Shown: positions 24,423-32,816 of the stretch, one piece after another
How the letters are laid out: the number at the start of each line of letters is the position of its first letter
Numbering within the stretch: position 1 is the stretch's first letter
Source: Actinoplanes aureus
GTDB taxonomy: Bacteria; Actinomycetota; Actinomycetes; Mycobacteriales; Micromonosporaceae
Assembly (NCBI RefSeq): GCF_015704865.1
Contig: NZ_JADQTO010000012.1
Span: 191,865 to 255,864, forward strand
DNA: 64,000 bases
Reading direction: 5' to 3'
The notes under the pieces: generated by a model
The model's input: only the letters and a program-made list of their open reading frames with translations
Told to the model about the DNA's origin: nothing
The model's database searches: none
Translations under genes and position numbers: made by a program

Positions 24423-24600
24423 TCGGGCGGTGCACGGCTCGGGCTGACAGAGCGACGCTGACGTCTGGGCGATCACCGATCCGGCGCGGCGGCTTGACCG
24501 GGCAGCGCACCGCGCCTGCTTGGGCGGCGTGCCGAGGTTTCCTGGAGCAGCGTGCGGCAACTCGGTTGGGCGGCGCGCGGCGGCTCGATCGAGCAGCGCC
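24421..24600. repeat. degenerate tandem repeat of about 20-26 bases
   Basis: The region after the response regulator is built of diverged units of the type CTCGGTTGGGCGGCGCGCGG; recognisable blocks are CGGCTTGACCGGGCAGCGC, CTGCTTGGGCGGCGTGCC, CTCGGTTGGGCGGCGCGC and CTCGATCGAGCAGCGCC. Unit length drifts, so it is only partly convincing. No gene is seen between 24423 and 24653. Confidence 0.5.
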
Positions 24601-24653
24601 GAGACCCGGCGACTTGGTAGCCGATGCCCGGTCTGGCTTGAATTCCCCGTCCG

Positions 24654-24920
24654 CTACTCGAACAGGGAGTGATGGCGGCCGCCCTCGGCGCGGGCACGGG
24701 CCCGGCGGCGCAGCTGCACTACCACGATGTCGATAACGGCGACCGCCGCCCAAGCAACCATCAGCCAGGCGGGGACCGTCCACCCGGCGCGGAACAGGAA
24801 CACCGCCAAGCCGGTGCAGACGACCAGCCCGAACACGGCCAGGACCAGCCGCAGATTGAGCGGAGAGTAAGGCTTCTCCACCGTCCCGCGGCGACCACGC
24901 GGTTGCGGTCCGAGGGGCAT
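24654..24920 (-). CDS. DUF6343-like small membrane protein
   Basis: An 88-aa protein with two hydrophobic helices, LRLVLAVFGLVVCTGLAVFL (residues 23-42) and VPAWLMVAWAAVAVIDIVVV (about 49-68), after a motif SPLNLRLVLAVFG that recurs in actinobacterial DUF6343 proteins, and a basic C-terminus (QLRRRARARAEGGRHH). Function unknown. ATG at 24920; the frame stays open far upstream but that part overlaps the divergent permease gene and is not coding. It stands alone, divergent from the APC permease. Confidence 0.75.
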   Translation of the reverse strand: MPLGPQPRGRRGTVEKPYSPLNLRLVLAVFGLVVCTGLAVFLFRAGWTVPAWLMVAWAAVAVIDIVVVQLRRRARARAEGGRHHSLFE

Positions 24921-25040
24921 GGGCGGAGCGTACCCGGCGCCCCAGGCACCAAACGCGGCCCTCCAAGATCGAGAACTTTCTATGTCGCTCGTACGTTGTG
25001 GAGGACATGATGGAGGGCGGTTCGTCGATGAGGAGGCGCC

Positions 25041-27464
25041 ATGCCCCAGCCGGCTACCACGGTGACCGAGCGGCGGCTCGGCACGTGGCCGATCTTCGTC
25101 ATCGCGGTCTCCGCCATGACGCCGCTGACCGTCGTGGCCGGGGCTTTGCCGCTCGGCTACGGCCAGGTCGAGGAGAAGGGCATCCCGGTCGCGTACATGC
25201 TGGTCGCGGCCGTGCTGGGCGTTTTCGCGGTGGGGCTTGCCGCGATGGCGCGGCACGTTCCCAACAGCGGCGCCTTCTATGCGTACGCTGCGGCCGGTCT
25301 CTCTCGCCCGGCCGGTGTGGGCACCGCTTTCGTTGCGCTGCTCGCCTACAACGCCATGCAAATCGGTCTTTACGGCGCCTTCGGGGTGGCCGCGCACCAC
25401 GTGCTGGCCGCCTTCGGCGTCGAGATCTCATGGGTGATCTGGGCGCTGCTCGGCTGGGCGCTGATCGCCGTACTCGGCCGGCTGAACATTGATTTGAACG
25501 CCCGAATCCTGACCGTCCTGGTCTGCGCCGAAGTGCTGATCGTGCTGATTCTCGACGCCGTCATGCTCGCCAACCCGGCCGGCGGCACGGTCACCTTCGA
25601 CACCCTCAACCCGGCTCTGATCGCCAGCGCCGGAGGCGTCGCCCTGCTGGTCGCCGCGATCGCCGGAATGGTCGGCTTCGAGGCGCCCCTCGTCTACGCG
25701 GCCGAGGCCAAGGATCCGCGCCGCACCATCGCCCGCGCGATCGGGTTCACCCTGCTCGTCGCGGCCGTCCTCTACGGCGGCACCGCCTGGGTGATGTCGG
25801 TCGTCGCCGGACCCGACCAGATCATCGTGATCGCCGCCGACCACCTTGACGACCTGTTCTTCTTCCTGCCCGAGCCGTATCTGCCGGCCGTGGTCATCGA
25901 TCTGGCCCGGGTGTTCTTCGCGACCAGCCTGTTCGCCGCGATGCTCGCCTTCCACCACACCGTCGCCAGGTACGCCCTGACCGTCGCGCGTGAGGGCGTA
26001 CTGCCCGGTTCGCTGGCGCGCACCCGTGATGACGTGCCGGTCACCGCGTCGCTTGCCCAGTCCGGGCTCGCCGTCGCCGTACTGTTGATCTTCGCTGTGG
26101 CCGGCTGGAACCCCACCACCGACCTGTTCTTCTTCGGCACCGTCTCGGGCGGCCTCGGCGTCCTCGTCCTGATGGCCATCGCCGCCGTGGCGGTAGTCCG
26201 CTACTTCCGCGCTGACGACCATGGCGAAAGCCGCTGGCGGCGCTCGATCGCGCCGTGGATCGCGCTGGTGTTCCTGGTGCTGATCCTGCTGCTGACGGTG
26301 GCTTCGTTCGGCATCCTGCTCGACTCCGACAACCTGGTGAAGGTGTGGACGCCGCCGTTGGCGTTCCTGCTGCTCTTCCTGCTGGGCGTGTACTGGGGGC
26401 GACGGCTGCGGCACGAGCGGCCGGAGGTGTACGCGGGGATCGGCTCCGGCCTGCCTCCCTCGCCGGCGGCAGCCGCCGTCGAACCGCAACGCGATGCGGA
26501 CCAGATCGATGATCCGGTCGCTGAACCGCGAGGCGACATTCCGGGTACCGTTGCAGCCGATCCGGCCACCGCGACCAGCAACGATGCGGCCGCCCGCGCG
26601 GTCAGCACGCCCGCTACCCGGACGGAGGCATCCGGCGAAGCGGCCGCACGCGCGCAGAAGACTGGATCACCCGCACCGGAAGCGAGCCCGGCATCAAGCG
26701 ACGTTGCAGCCGGTGACCCTGCTTCCCGTGAGGAGAAAACGCCGGGCTCCGGACCGGCCGGCCTAGCAAGCGTGCGCGAGAAGGCCGGTGATGTCGCGCC
26801 GGGCGAGCCCGCCGGCCGGGAGGACGAAGCCGGCGCCGCGCGGCCCGCTCCGCCCCGGCGGGCGTCGAATCCACGCAAACAGGCCGCAACCGGCAGGCGT
26901 GCGACCCGCCCTCCGGCCGACGGGCCGCCCGCTACCTCGGTGCCAGGTGAGGCCGTCGAGGCCACGCCGCCGAACGGCGCTTCCGGAGAAGCGGAGACGG
27001 TCCGCCGGCCGAGGACGCCGCGAGCGCGGCGCGCGCCGGGACGTGGCGCGGCCGAGCCGCCGTCCGGCAACGGTCCCACCGGATCGGCACATCCAGCGCA
27101 GACCACGCCAGGCGTGCCGGCCTCGCCGGGCGAATCCGCCGCGTCGACGGCTTCCAGTGAGGCAACCGCGCCACAGCCCAAGGGAACGGCATCCGGCGAA
27201 GCAGCGGCTCCGCAACCCTTCGTATCCGACCCAGGATCACCGTCCGTGCAGGTATCCGGATCCGCGCAGATATCCGCCGCGTCAGCCTCCTCGTCGACGC
27301 GCCCCGACGAGATCACCGGATCGCCGTCAGCCGCCGAGCCGGCAACGATCAACGAACCGACCCAGACCGAGCCGGTGGCCGAAAAAGCTCAGCCGGGACA
27401 ACCACGGACCCGCGCTCCGCGTGCGCGCGAAGCCAATCCCGATGCGCCGGAGGAAACACCCTGA
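25041..27464 (+). CDS. APC superfamily permease with 330-residue disordered tail
   Basis: An 807-aa protein. Residues 10-465 are an amino acid permease of the APC superfamily: IFVIAVSAMTPLTVVAGALP is the unwound TM1 region, with MARHVPNSGAFYAYAAAGLS, GMVGFEAPLVYAAEAKDPRR and ARVFFATSLFAAMLAFHHTV being family-like; about 12 helices in all. From about 475 to the end there is no hydrophobic segment: a low-complexity Pro/Ala/Ser/Glu/Arg tail in the cytoplasm, twice as long as anything normal for the family. ATG at 25041 follows GAGGAGGCGCC. Substrate not identifiable; an amino acid or amine is expected. No regulator is adjacent. Confidence 0.88.
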   Translation: MPQPATTVTERRLGTWPIFVIAVSAMTPLTVVAGALPLGYGQVEEKGIPVAYMLVAAVLGVFAVGLAAMARHVPNSGAFYAYAAAGLSRPAGVGTAFVALLAYNAMQIGLYGAFGVAAHHVLAAFGVEISWVIWALLGWALIAVLGRLNIDLNARILTVLVCAEVLIVLILDAVMLANPAGGTVTFDTLNPALIASAGGVALLVAAIAGMVGFEAPLVYAAEAKDPRRTIARAIGFTLLVAAVLYGGTAWVMSVVAGPDQIIVIAADHLDDLFFFLPEPYLPAVVIDLARVFFATSLFAAMLAFHHTVARYALTVAREGVLPGSLARTRDDVPVTASLAQSGLAVAVLLIFAVAGWNPTTDLFFFGTVSGGLGVLVLMAIAAVAVVRYFRADDHGESRWRRSIAPWIALVFLVLILLLTVASFGILLDSDNLVKVWTPPLAFLLLFLLGVYWGRRLRHERPEVYAGIGSGLPPSPAAAAVEPQRDADQIDDPVAEPRGDIPGTVAADPATATSNDAAARAVSTPATRTEASGEAAARAQKTGSPAPEASPASSDVAAGDPASREEKTPGSGPAGLASVREKAGDVAPGEPAGREDEAGAARPAPPRRASNPRKQAATGRRATRPPADGPPATSVPGEAVEATPPNGASGEAETVRRPRTPRARRAPGRGAAEPPSGNGPTGSAHPAQTTPGVPASPGESAASTASSEATAPQPKGTASGEAAAPQPFVSDPGSPSVQVSGSAQISAASASSSTRPDEITGSPSAAEPATINEPTQTEPVAEKAQPGQPRTRAPRAREANPDAPEETP

Positions 27465-27997
27465 ACTGCACAAACGCAAAACTGAGGTGAGTGATGCCTC
27501 GCTCTCGGTACAGCGTTCCCTATAGGTGGGACGGGCGCCGCCGCACGGCATGCTCATGACCGGAACCGCATGTCCCCCACCGTAGATGTGGGGGACCCTC
27601 TCCGTTTCCCGCATCATGGGAAACCGTAGAGTCTTCATGTCAAGCGGCCACACCGCTTGCGTACCGGCAGCAGTCGCGAAGCCCACCAGGCATCACGGTG
27701 CGTGCCGGCCGATCCGCCGGTAGGCCCGGCGTCCGAACCCACCAGCTGGGCCGCCGGCGGATCCGCAAATCACCCTAGGGCGTTTCGCTTGCGCCCTTTT
27801 CTGGTACGCGTTTCGGCTGTTGCCAACCGCAGCCACACCTCCCGCCTCGCCACGCGAGCCAACTGCCCACACCCGGCCGCCCGGCGACCGCCGGGCCGAG
27901 GCGCCCAGCCGCCCGGCAACCGCAGGCCGAGGCCTCCCAAGCCGCCCGCGCGCAGATAGACCGCGCCCGGCCCAACTCCGAAGCCAGGCGACAAGGC
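27465..27997. other. 533-base gene-free region between convergent genes
   Basis: No convincing gene. Its left half carries three perfect hairpins (27572-27659, listed separately). Its right half (27820-27990) is GC-rich, with repeated CCGGGCCGAGGC / CGCAGGCCGAGGC and GCCGCCCG motifs that suggest a decayed duplication. It should contain terminators for the permease and the dipeptidase. Confidence 0.6.
27572..27659 (+). ncRNA. candidate structured RNA: three tandem perfect hairpins
   Basis: Hairpin 1: GTCCCCCAC (27572-27580) / GTGGGGGAC (27588-27596), loop 7. Hairpin 2: GTTTCCC (27604-27610) / GGGAAAC (27618-27624), loop 7. Hairpin 3: CAAGCGG (27641-27647) / CCGCTTG (27653-27659), loop 5. The heptamer CCGTAGA occurs in loop 1 (27580-27586) and again just after hairpin 2 (27624-27630). 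It is 108 bases past the permease stop. It could be a composite terminator, a 3'-UTR-derived small RNA, or an independent RNA; the strand is not fixed by sequence. Confidence 0.45.
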
Positions 27998-29167
27998 TCA
28001 ACAGCACGGATGCAGCGGCTCCGTAGCGAGCCGATCAGCCTCACGCAACGCGCGCAGAATGTTGCCGTTGGCAAGTTTGCAAAGCTCACCCTCCGACCAC
28101 CCACGGCTGCTCAGCTCGGCGAACAACCGCGGATACCCGGAGACGTCGGCCAGCCCGACAGGCACCTCAGGAGTGCCGTCGTAGTCCCCACCGATGCCGA
28201 TGTGATCAACCCCGGCCACCTCGCGGGCGTGCTCGATGTGGTCGGCGACCTGGCCGACGGTCGCGGACGGTTTCGGATGGGCGGCGAGCCAGGCATATAA
28301 GGAAGGTTCGGCGGCCGGGTCGACCGGCGGATTGAGCGGTACCCCGGACGGCTCCGAACCAGGCCGCAGGGTCTCAGGCCACTCGTACGGAACCGGCGGC
28401 AGGCCCAGCCGTTCCCACTCGGCGTCAGCAGCCAGCTTCCAGTCGAACGTCTCGGCGGAGACGAAGTACGACACGAAGGGCAGCTGGATGACGCCGCCGT
28501 TGCCGGGCAGGCGGGTGAGCACGTCGTCCGGCACGTTGCGGGGATGGTCGGTGACCGCCCGGGCACCCGAGTGCGAGAAGATCACCGGAGCGGTGGCGAC
28601 GTCGAGTGCCGCGTGCATAGTGGCGGCGGAGACGTGGGAGAGATCAACGAGAACGCCGATGCGCTGCATCTCGCGTACGATCGCTCGCCCTTCGGCCGTG
28701 AGGCCGCCGACAGCCGGCGGCTGCGTCGCCGAGTCCGCCCACGCGGTGTTGTGATTGTGGGTGAGCGTCACATAGCGCACGCCGAGCCGGGCGAGCGACC
28801 GCAGCACGCCGAGTGAACCGGCCAGGCTGTGGCCGCCCTCCACGCCGATGAGCGAAGCGATCCGCCCGGCCGCCATGATCCGCTCCACGTCGTCCGCGGT
28901 GTAGGCGAGCTCCAGGTCGTCCGGGTACGCGGCGACCATCCGGTAGACCACGTCGATCTGCTCCAGGGTGTGGGCGAGAGCGACCGGCTCGGGCAGGTCG
29001 GACGGGACGTAGACGGACCAGAACTGGCCGCCCACGCCGCCGGCGCGCAGTCGTGGCAGGTCGGTGTGCAGGGGTGGGCGTTCCTGCTCCAGCCCCGCCA
29101 CGCTCGACCCGTGCCACTCGCGCAGGCGCATCGGGAGGTCGTTGTGGCCGTCGATGATCAGCAGCAT
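27998..29167 (-). CDS. membrane dipeptidase (peptidase family M19)
   Basis: A 389-aa enzyme homologous to renal dipeptidase. Metal and active-site signatures in order: IIDGHNDLPMRL (HxD at residues 6-8), GVEGGHSLAGSLGVLRSLA (bridging Glu), YVTLTHNHNTAWADSATQ, IGVLVDLSHVSAATMHAALD (His), PVIFSHSGARAVTDHPRNVP (His) and HIGIGGDYDG (Asp). It should cleave dipeptides, possibly including D-amino-acid or modified ones, with two zinc ions. No signal peptide is present, so it is cytosolic. The ATG at 29167 is at the expected position. It stands alone, with a long spacer after it. Confidence 0.95.
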   Translation of the reverse strand: MLLIIDGHNDLPMRLREWHGSSVAGLEQERPPLHTDLPRLRAGGVGGQFWSVYVPSDLPEPVALAHTLEQIDVVYRMVAAYPDDLELAYTADDVERIMAAGRIASLIGVEGGHSLAGSLGVLRSLARLGVRYVTLTHNHNTAWADSATQPPAVGGLTAEGRAIVREMQRIGVLVDLSHVSAATMHAALDVATAPVIFSHSGARAVTDHPRNVPDDVLTRLPGNGGVIQLPFVSYFVSAETFDWKLAADAEWERLGLPPVPYEWPETLRPGSEPSGVPLNPPVDPAAEPSLYAWLAAHPKPSATVGQVADHIEHAREVAGVDHIGIGGDYDGTPEVPVGLADVSGYPRLFAELSSRGWSEGELCKLANGNILRALREADRLATEPLHPCC

Positions 29168-29325
29168 GCTCTCTGGCTACCGTTCCCCGGCCCGCGGTGC
29201 AAGCAGAACCCGCAAACACCGCAACCTGCCAGCACCTGCACGGGCACTTGGCGTGCACCCGCCGACCTGGAATCTCTTTCACATGCCCGGCCGACATGGG
29301 CCGGACAAACCGGGGGAGATTTACA

Positions 29326-30882
29326 TTGCGACGCGCCAAGCTGCCGAAGTCTCTGACAGCTCTGACCGCCGTACTCGCTGGTACCAGCGCTGTGCTGGTG
29401 CCGGGTGCCGCTAACGCGGCCAACGCCGAGCTGGCCGTTCAGGCCGCCGACGACAGCTACACCTCAAGCAGCCGCAAGACCGCCGCGTTCGGCGCGGAGG
29501 ACAAGCTCGCTGCCGGCAAGAGCGGCAAGGACAGCAAGACCGCCTTCCTGAAGTTCACGGTTCCGGCCGGCACCGACGTCAAGGCCGCGCGGCTGTTCCT
29601 CAGCCCGTCGGGCAAGCCGTCCGGCAAGGTCACCGTGTCGCGGGTTGTCGACAACTCGTGGACCGAGGGCAAGCTGACCTCCGGTAACGCGCCCAAGCTG
29701 GGTCTCGCGGTTGCCTCGGTGACCCCTCGCACGGATGACACCCGGGTCGGGTTCGACCTGAGCGCCGAGGTCACCGGCCCCGGCACCTACTCGTTCGCGG
29801 TGACCGCCACCAGCCTCAACCGCTTCCAGTCGGCCGAGAACAAGGCCAAGGGCGGCCCCGAGCTGGTCATCACCACCGACGGCAAGGCCGCCGCTCCTGC
29901 CGTGCCCGCCAAGCCGGCCAAGCCGGTCGCCGCCGGTGACTACAAGAACTGCGTCACCGACGCCAAGCTCGTGCCCTCCTGCGGCGTGCTGTGGGGCGGC
30001 GCGGCCGGCGGCTTCACCAGCAAGCCGCGTGACCTCGAGCACAAGAATTGGGAGAAGCTGAGCGGCCGTACCGCGACGATCTTCCACACGTACCACAAGG
30101 GCGACGAGCCGTTCCCGACCAAGGCCGAGATCGCCATGACCAAGGACGCCGCCAACCCGCGCGTGCTCCTGCTGAACTGGAAGATCGCGTACGGCTCCAA
30201 CTGGGCCAAGGTCGCCAAGGGTGAGCAGGACAAGCGGATCGACGCGTTCGCCACCCGGATCAAGGCGTACGGCAAGAAGACCTTCCTCGTGCTCAACCAC
30301 GAGCCGGAGAACGACGTCGTCGCCAAGGCCGGTTCCGGCTGGGAGGCGAAGGACTTCGCCGCCATGTACCGCCACACCATCGAGCGCCTGCGTGCCAAGG
30401 GCGTGACCAACGTGGTGAACGTGCTCGCCTACATGGGCAACGAGAAGTGGATGGCGCAGACCTGGTGGAAGGACCTCTACCCGGGCAACGACATCGTGGA
30501 CTGGATCGGCCTGGACTCGTACGTCTCGGTGGAGAAGGGCTACTACCACTTCGGTGACTTCGCCGACCTGCTCGACCGTGCCCCGAAGGGCGGCGGCCTG
30601 GGCTTCTACGAGTGGGCCACCACCAAGCACGCCGGCAAGCCGATCATGATCGCTGAGTGGGGCGGCTACCACCGCATCGGCAAGACCACCGACAAGTCCG
30701 CGGTCTACAACAGCGTCATGGCCGAGCTGGTCAAGCGTCCCGCGATCAAGGCGATGGTGCACTTCGACACCAAGGCCGACGACGAGGGCAACCGCGACAT
30801 CAGCATCGACAGCACCCCGGCCGGCCTGGCCGCCTTCAAGAAGCTGGCCGCCAACCCGATCTTCAACGTGAAGCTCGGCTGA
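29326..30882 (+). CDS. secreted DNRLRE-domain glycosyl hydrolase (GH26-like)
   Basis: A 518-aa exported enzyme. Start: TTG at 29326, seven bases after GGGGGAG; no ATG has a comparable site. The signal peptide LRRAKLPKSLTALTAVLAGT to about residue 31 ends ANA. A DNRLRE module (about 38-190: DDSYTSSSRKTAAFGAEDKL, FLKFTVPAGTDVKAARLFL) is a probable carbohydrate or wall-binding beta sandwich. The catalytic TIM barrel (about 205-518) has the clan A acid Glu326 in LVLNHEPEN and nucleophile Glu444 in IAEWGGYHR, as in GH26-type mannanases and relatives. Substrate is likely a beta-mannan or beta-glucan. A strong terminator follows at 30899. Confidence 0.85.
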   Translation: MRRAKLPKSLTALTAVLAGTSAVLVPGAANAANAELAVQAADDSYTSSSRKTAAFGAEDKLAAGKSGKDSKTAFLKFTVPAGTDVKAARLFLSPSGKPSGKVTVSRVVDNSWTEGKLTSGNAPKLGLAVASVTPRTDDTRVGFDLSAEVTGPGTYSFAVTATSLNRFQSAENKAKGGPELVITTDGKAAAPAVPAKPAKPVAAGDYKNCVTDAKLVPSCGVLWGGAAGGFTSKPRDLEHKNWEKLSGRTATIFHTYHKGDEPFPTKAEIAMTKDAANPRVLLLNWKIAYGSNWAKVAKGEQDKRIDAFATRIKAYGKKTFLVLNHEPENDVVAKAGSGWEAKDFAAMYRHTIERLRAKGVTNVVNVLAYMGNEKWMAQTWWKDLYPGNDIVDWIGLDSYVSVEKGYYHFGDFADLLDRAPKGGGLGFYEWATTKHAGKPIMIAEWGGYHRIGKTTDKSAVYNSVMAELVKRPAIKAMVHFDTKADDEGNRDISIDSTPAGLAAFKKLAANPIFNVKLG

Positions 30883-30898
30883 CCTAGCCCTCCCTCAA

Positions 30899-30937
30899 GG
30901 AAAGCGCCGTCCGGTCCCCCGCCGGGCGGCGCTTTCC
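30899..30937. terminator. bidirectional terminator hairpin
   Basis: A 16-base stem, GGAAAGCGCCGTCCGG (30899-30914) and CCGGGCGGCGCTTTCC (30922-30937), with one G-T mismatch and a 7-base loop. It lies between the convergent glycosidase and CU044_5270 genes and can end both transcripts. Confidence 0.85.
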
Positions 30938-30957
30938 TGCTTTCCCGGCCGGGCATG

Positions 30958-31860
30958 TCAGTGTCGGTCGCCGAGGTTGCCGACCACCGCCCGTGCGGTC
31001 ACCGCGGTGGTCGCGGTGATCATTCCCGCCTTGCCGTAGGGCTGGTCCTCGACCAGGTAGGATCGCTCGCCGAGATACTCACCGCTCTCCCGGTCGAAGA
31101 TCCACTCGCGGCGTTCGCCCTGCTCGACGCGGGCCACGGCGACGCCGTGCCGGCCGGCCGCGTCCTCCGCGTCCGCGATCAGCTCCACCCCGGGGATCTT
31201 CGCCGCGGCCTGGTAGAGCGCCGCCGTGGTCCGCGCCGGGAGCATGGCCTCGCTCAGCAGATCACCGATCACGGTGAACGCCTGCCCGTCGCGGCTGTGG
31301 CCCTTCCCGGCCGACTCGGCGTAGATCTTCGCGAGCAGTTCGTCCGGGTCGTCGGGCAGGTCGGCGTGCACCTGCTCGGCGGTGAACACTCCCAGGTCGG
31401 AGGGCCGCTCGGCCTCCTTGAGCCGTCCCCGGCCACCGGCGAACAGCGGGAGCCAGATCTCCCGGTCGTGCAGTTCGTCGAGCTCACCACCGTCGTCGGT
31501 GAACTCCATGTAGGCGATGCGGCTCTTCACGTACAGGTAGCGGCCCTCGGTGGGAGTGCTCGGTTGCGTGACGCCGGCGGCCGCGGCCAGCCGATCCAGA
31601 AAGACCAGCGCGGCCGCGCGATCGCCGGGCAGCACCTGAGCGGTCGGATTCGGCTTCACCGAGTCGATCCACGGCGCCGCGATCACAGCGGCCGCGATCA
31701 CCGCGGCAAGCAGGCACGCCGCCGGCGCGGCGACGAGCATCCAGCGGCGAGCCGGCTTCGGCGAGCCGTGAATCTCGGCCATCAGGTGAGCCCGCCGGGC
31801 CCGCAAGCGGGCCTCCGGCAGATCCGGGCCGGTGGGCGGGGCCGTCATCAAGTCGCTCAT
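30958..31860 (-). CDS. CU044_5270 family membrane protein
   Basis: A 300-aa protein of the CU044_5270 family, usually encoded next to an ECF sigma gene and thought to act as its membrane partner or anti-sigma-like factor. Residues 1-38 are cytosolic (ARLRARRAHLMAEI), a TM helix at about 42-62 (MLVAAPAACLLAAVIAAAVI), then an extracytoplasmic region: EGRYLYVKSRIAYMEF, EIWLPLFAGGRGRL, AGRHGVAVARVEQGERREWI. ATG at 31860 overlaps the sigma stop (ATGA); an earlier in-frame ATG at 31890 lies within the sigma gene. It is the second gene of the operon. Confidence 0.87.
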   Translation of the reverse strand: MSDLMTAPPTGPDLPEARLRARRAHLMAEIHGSPKPARRWMLVAAPAACLLAAVIAAAVIAAPWIDSVKPNPTAQVLPGDRAAALVFLDRLAAAAGVTQPSTPTEGRYLYVKSRIAYMEFTDDGGELDELHDREIWLPLFAGGRGRLKEAERPSDLGVFTAEQVHADLPDDPDELLAKIYAESAGKGHSRDGQAFTVIGDLLSEAMLPARTTAALYQAAAKIPGVELIADAEDAAGRHGVAVARVEQGERREWIFDRESGEYLGERSYLVEDQPYGKAGMITATTAVTARAVVGNLGDRH

Positions 31861-32522
31861 CGCGTCTCCTCCGGCAAGATCGAAAAACATTGTTGGGTAC
31901 GGGTAAAAGCCGCCCGTTCCTCAAGGAGCACCGATTCGGTCGTCGGGGTCGACGCCGTCCCGGTCACGGTCGGGCCCTGCGCGAGCTCGGCCTCGGTGAG
32001 TACGCGCAACCGGCTCCGTGCCCGGGACAGCCGCGACCGGACCGTCCCGATCGGCACGCCGAGCGCCTCGGCGGCGGCCGCATAGTCCAGCTGATGCCAG
32101 ACGCAGAGCAGAAACACCTCCCGGTCGGCCCGGCGCAACGCGCGCAACGCGGCGGTCGCGGCGGCGAGCTGCGCGGCGTCGTGCATCCGGCCCACCACCT
32201 CGTCGGCGAAGTCGGGCAGCGCGTCGGCAGCCGGAACCCGGGACAGCGCCGCACGATGCCGCCGGGCCGCCCGCCGCCGGTTGCGCAGCACATTCGTCGC
32301 GATGCCGAGCAGCCACGGGCGCGGGCTCTCACCGTCAGGCCGCAGCGAAGCCCGCAGCCGCCACGCCTCCAGAAAGGTCAGCGACACCACGTCCTCGGCG
32401 TTCGTGGGGTCGCCCTCCGTCCAGACGGCGTAGCGGTAGACGGCTCGCGCGTGTTCGTCGAACAGGTCGCCGAAGGCGTCCTGGTCACCGGCCCGTATCC
32501 GGGCCCGCATCTCTCCAGTCAC
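31857..32522 (-). CDS. ECF RNA polymerase sigma factor
   Basis: A 221-aa sigma-70 family protein. Region 2 runs from about residue 10 to 80 (FGDLFDEHARAVYRYAVWTE, DPTNAEDVVSLTFLEAWRLR), region 4 from about 125 to 175 (RALRRADREVFLLCVWHQLD, ALGVPIGTVRSRLSRARSRL). An unusual 45-residue C-terminal extension (TEAELAQGPTVTG ... FSILPEETR) follows. The start is GTG at 32522 or ATG at 32510. It is cotranscribed and coupled with the CU044_5270 gene, which likely modulates it in response to an envelope signal. Target promoters are not identifiable; palindromic element copy B lies upstream of it. Confidence 0.92.
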   Translation of the reverse strand: MTGEMRARIRAGDQDAFGDLFDEHARAVYRYAVWTEGDPTNAEDVVSLTFLEAWRLRASLRPDGESPRPWLLGIATNVLRNRRRAARRHRAALSRVPAADALPDFADEVVGRMHDAAQLAAATAALRALRRADREVFLLCVWHQLDYAAAAEALGVPIGTVRSRLSRARSRLRVLTEAELAQGPTVTGTASTPTTESVLLEERAAFTRTQQCFSILPEETR

Positions 32523-32635
32523 ACCGTGTCCTGTCCGCTAACGACATCGAGTTCCATCCGGATCCAGCGCGCGCCCGACGTTAGGCCCCCGCAAGGCCCG
32601 CGCCGGGACGGCAGGTGGCGGGCGAAGCTAAAGGG

Positions 32636-32757
32636 CTTCCGTAGTCAGGGTCCCAGGCGGTGATCTTGCTTGGCCCACGCTCACTGCTGTCTCAACGGCC
32701 GCCAGACAGCACCCAGGTTTGGGCCGACAAGACCGTGACCGCGAAGGCTCTCTAGAG
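32636..32757 (-). repeat. palindromic intergenic element, copy B
   Basis: Full-length copy in the opposite orientation to copy A. Arms: CTTCCGTAGTCAGGG (32636-32650), CTTGGCCCACGCTC, central GCTGTCT / AGACAGC stem around CAACGGCCGCC, then GGGCCG and GACCGTGACCGCGAAGG, ending CTCTCTAGAG (32748-32757). It lies 60 bases beyond the DUF6493 stop, so it would be transcribed as a long hairpin at the 3' end of that operon, and it is 114 bases upstream of the ECF sigma start. Confidence 0.87.
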
Positions 32758-32816
32758 CTGAGTGACTGGTGGGGCCGCCGCCGGCCGGCCGAGGCTGAGG
32801 CCGCCCGGTCGCGGTG

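Noticed and set aside
24654..25400. 248-codon reading of the DUF6343 frame
   Set aside because: The part beyond 24920 is antisense to the APC permease gene and its promoter; only the last 88 codons look like protein.
27572..27596. Type I-E-like CRISPR repeat
   Set aside because: The hairpin occurs once, with no spacers, further repeats or cas genes.
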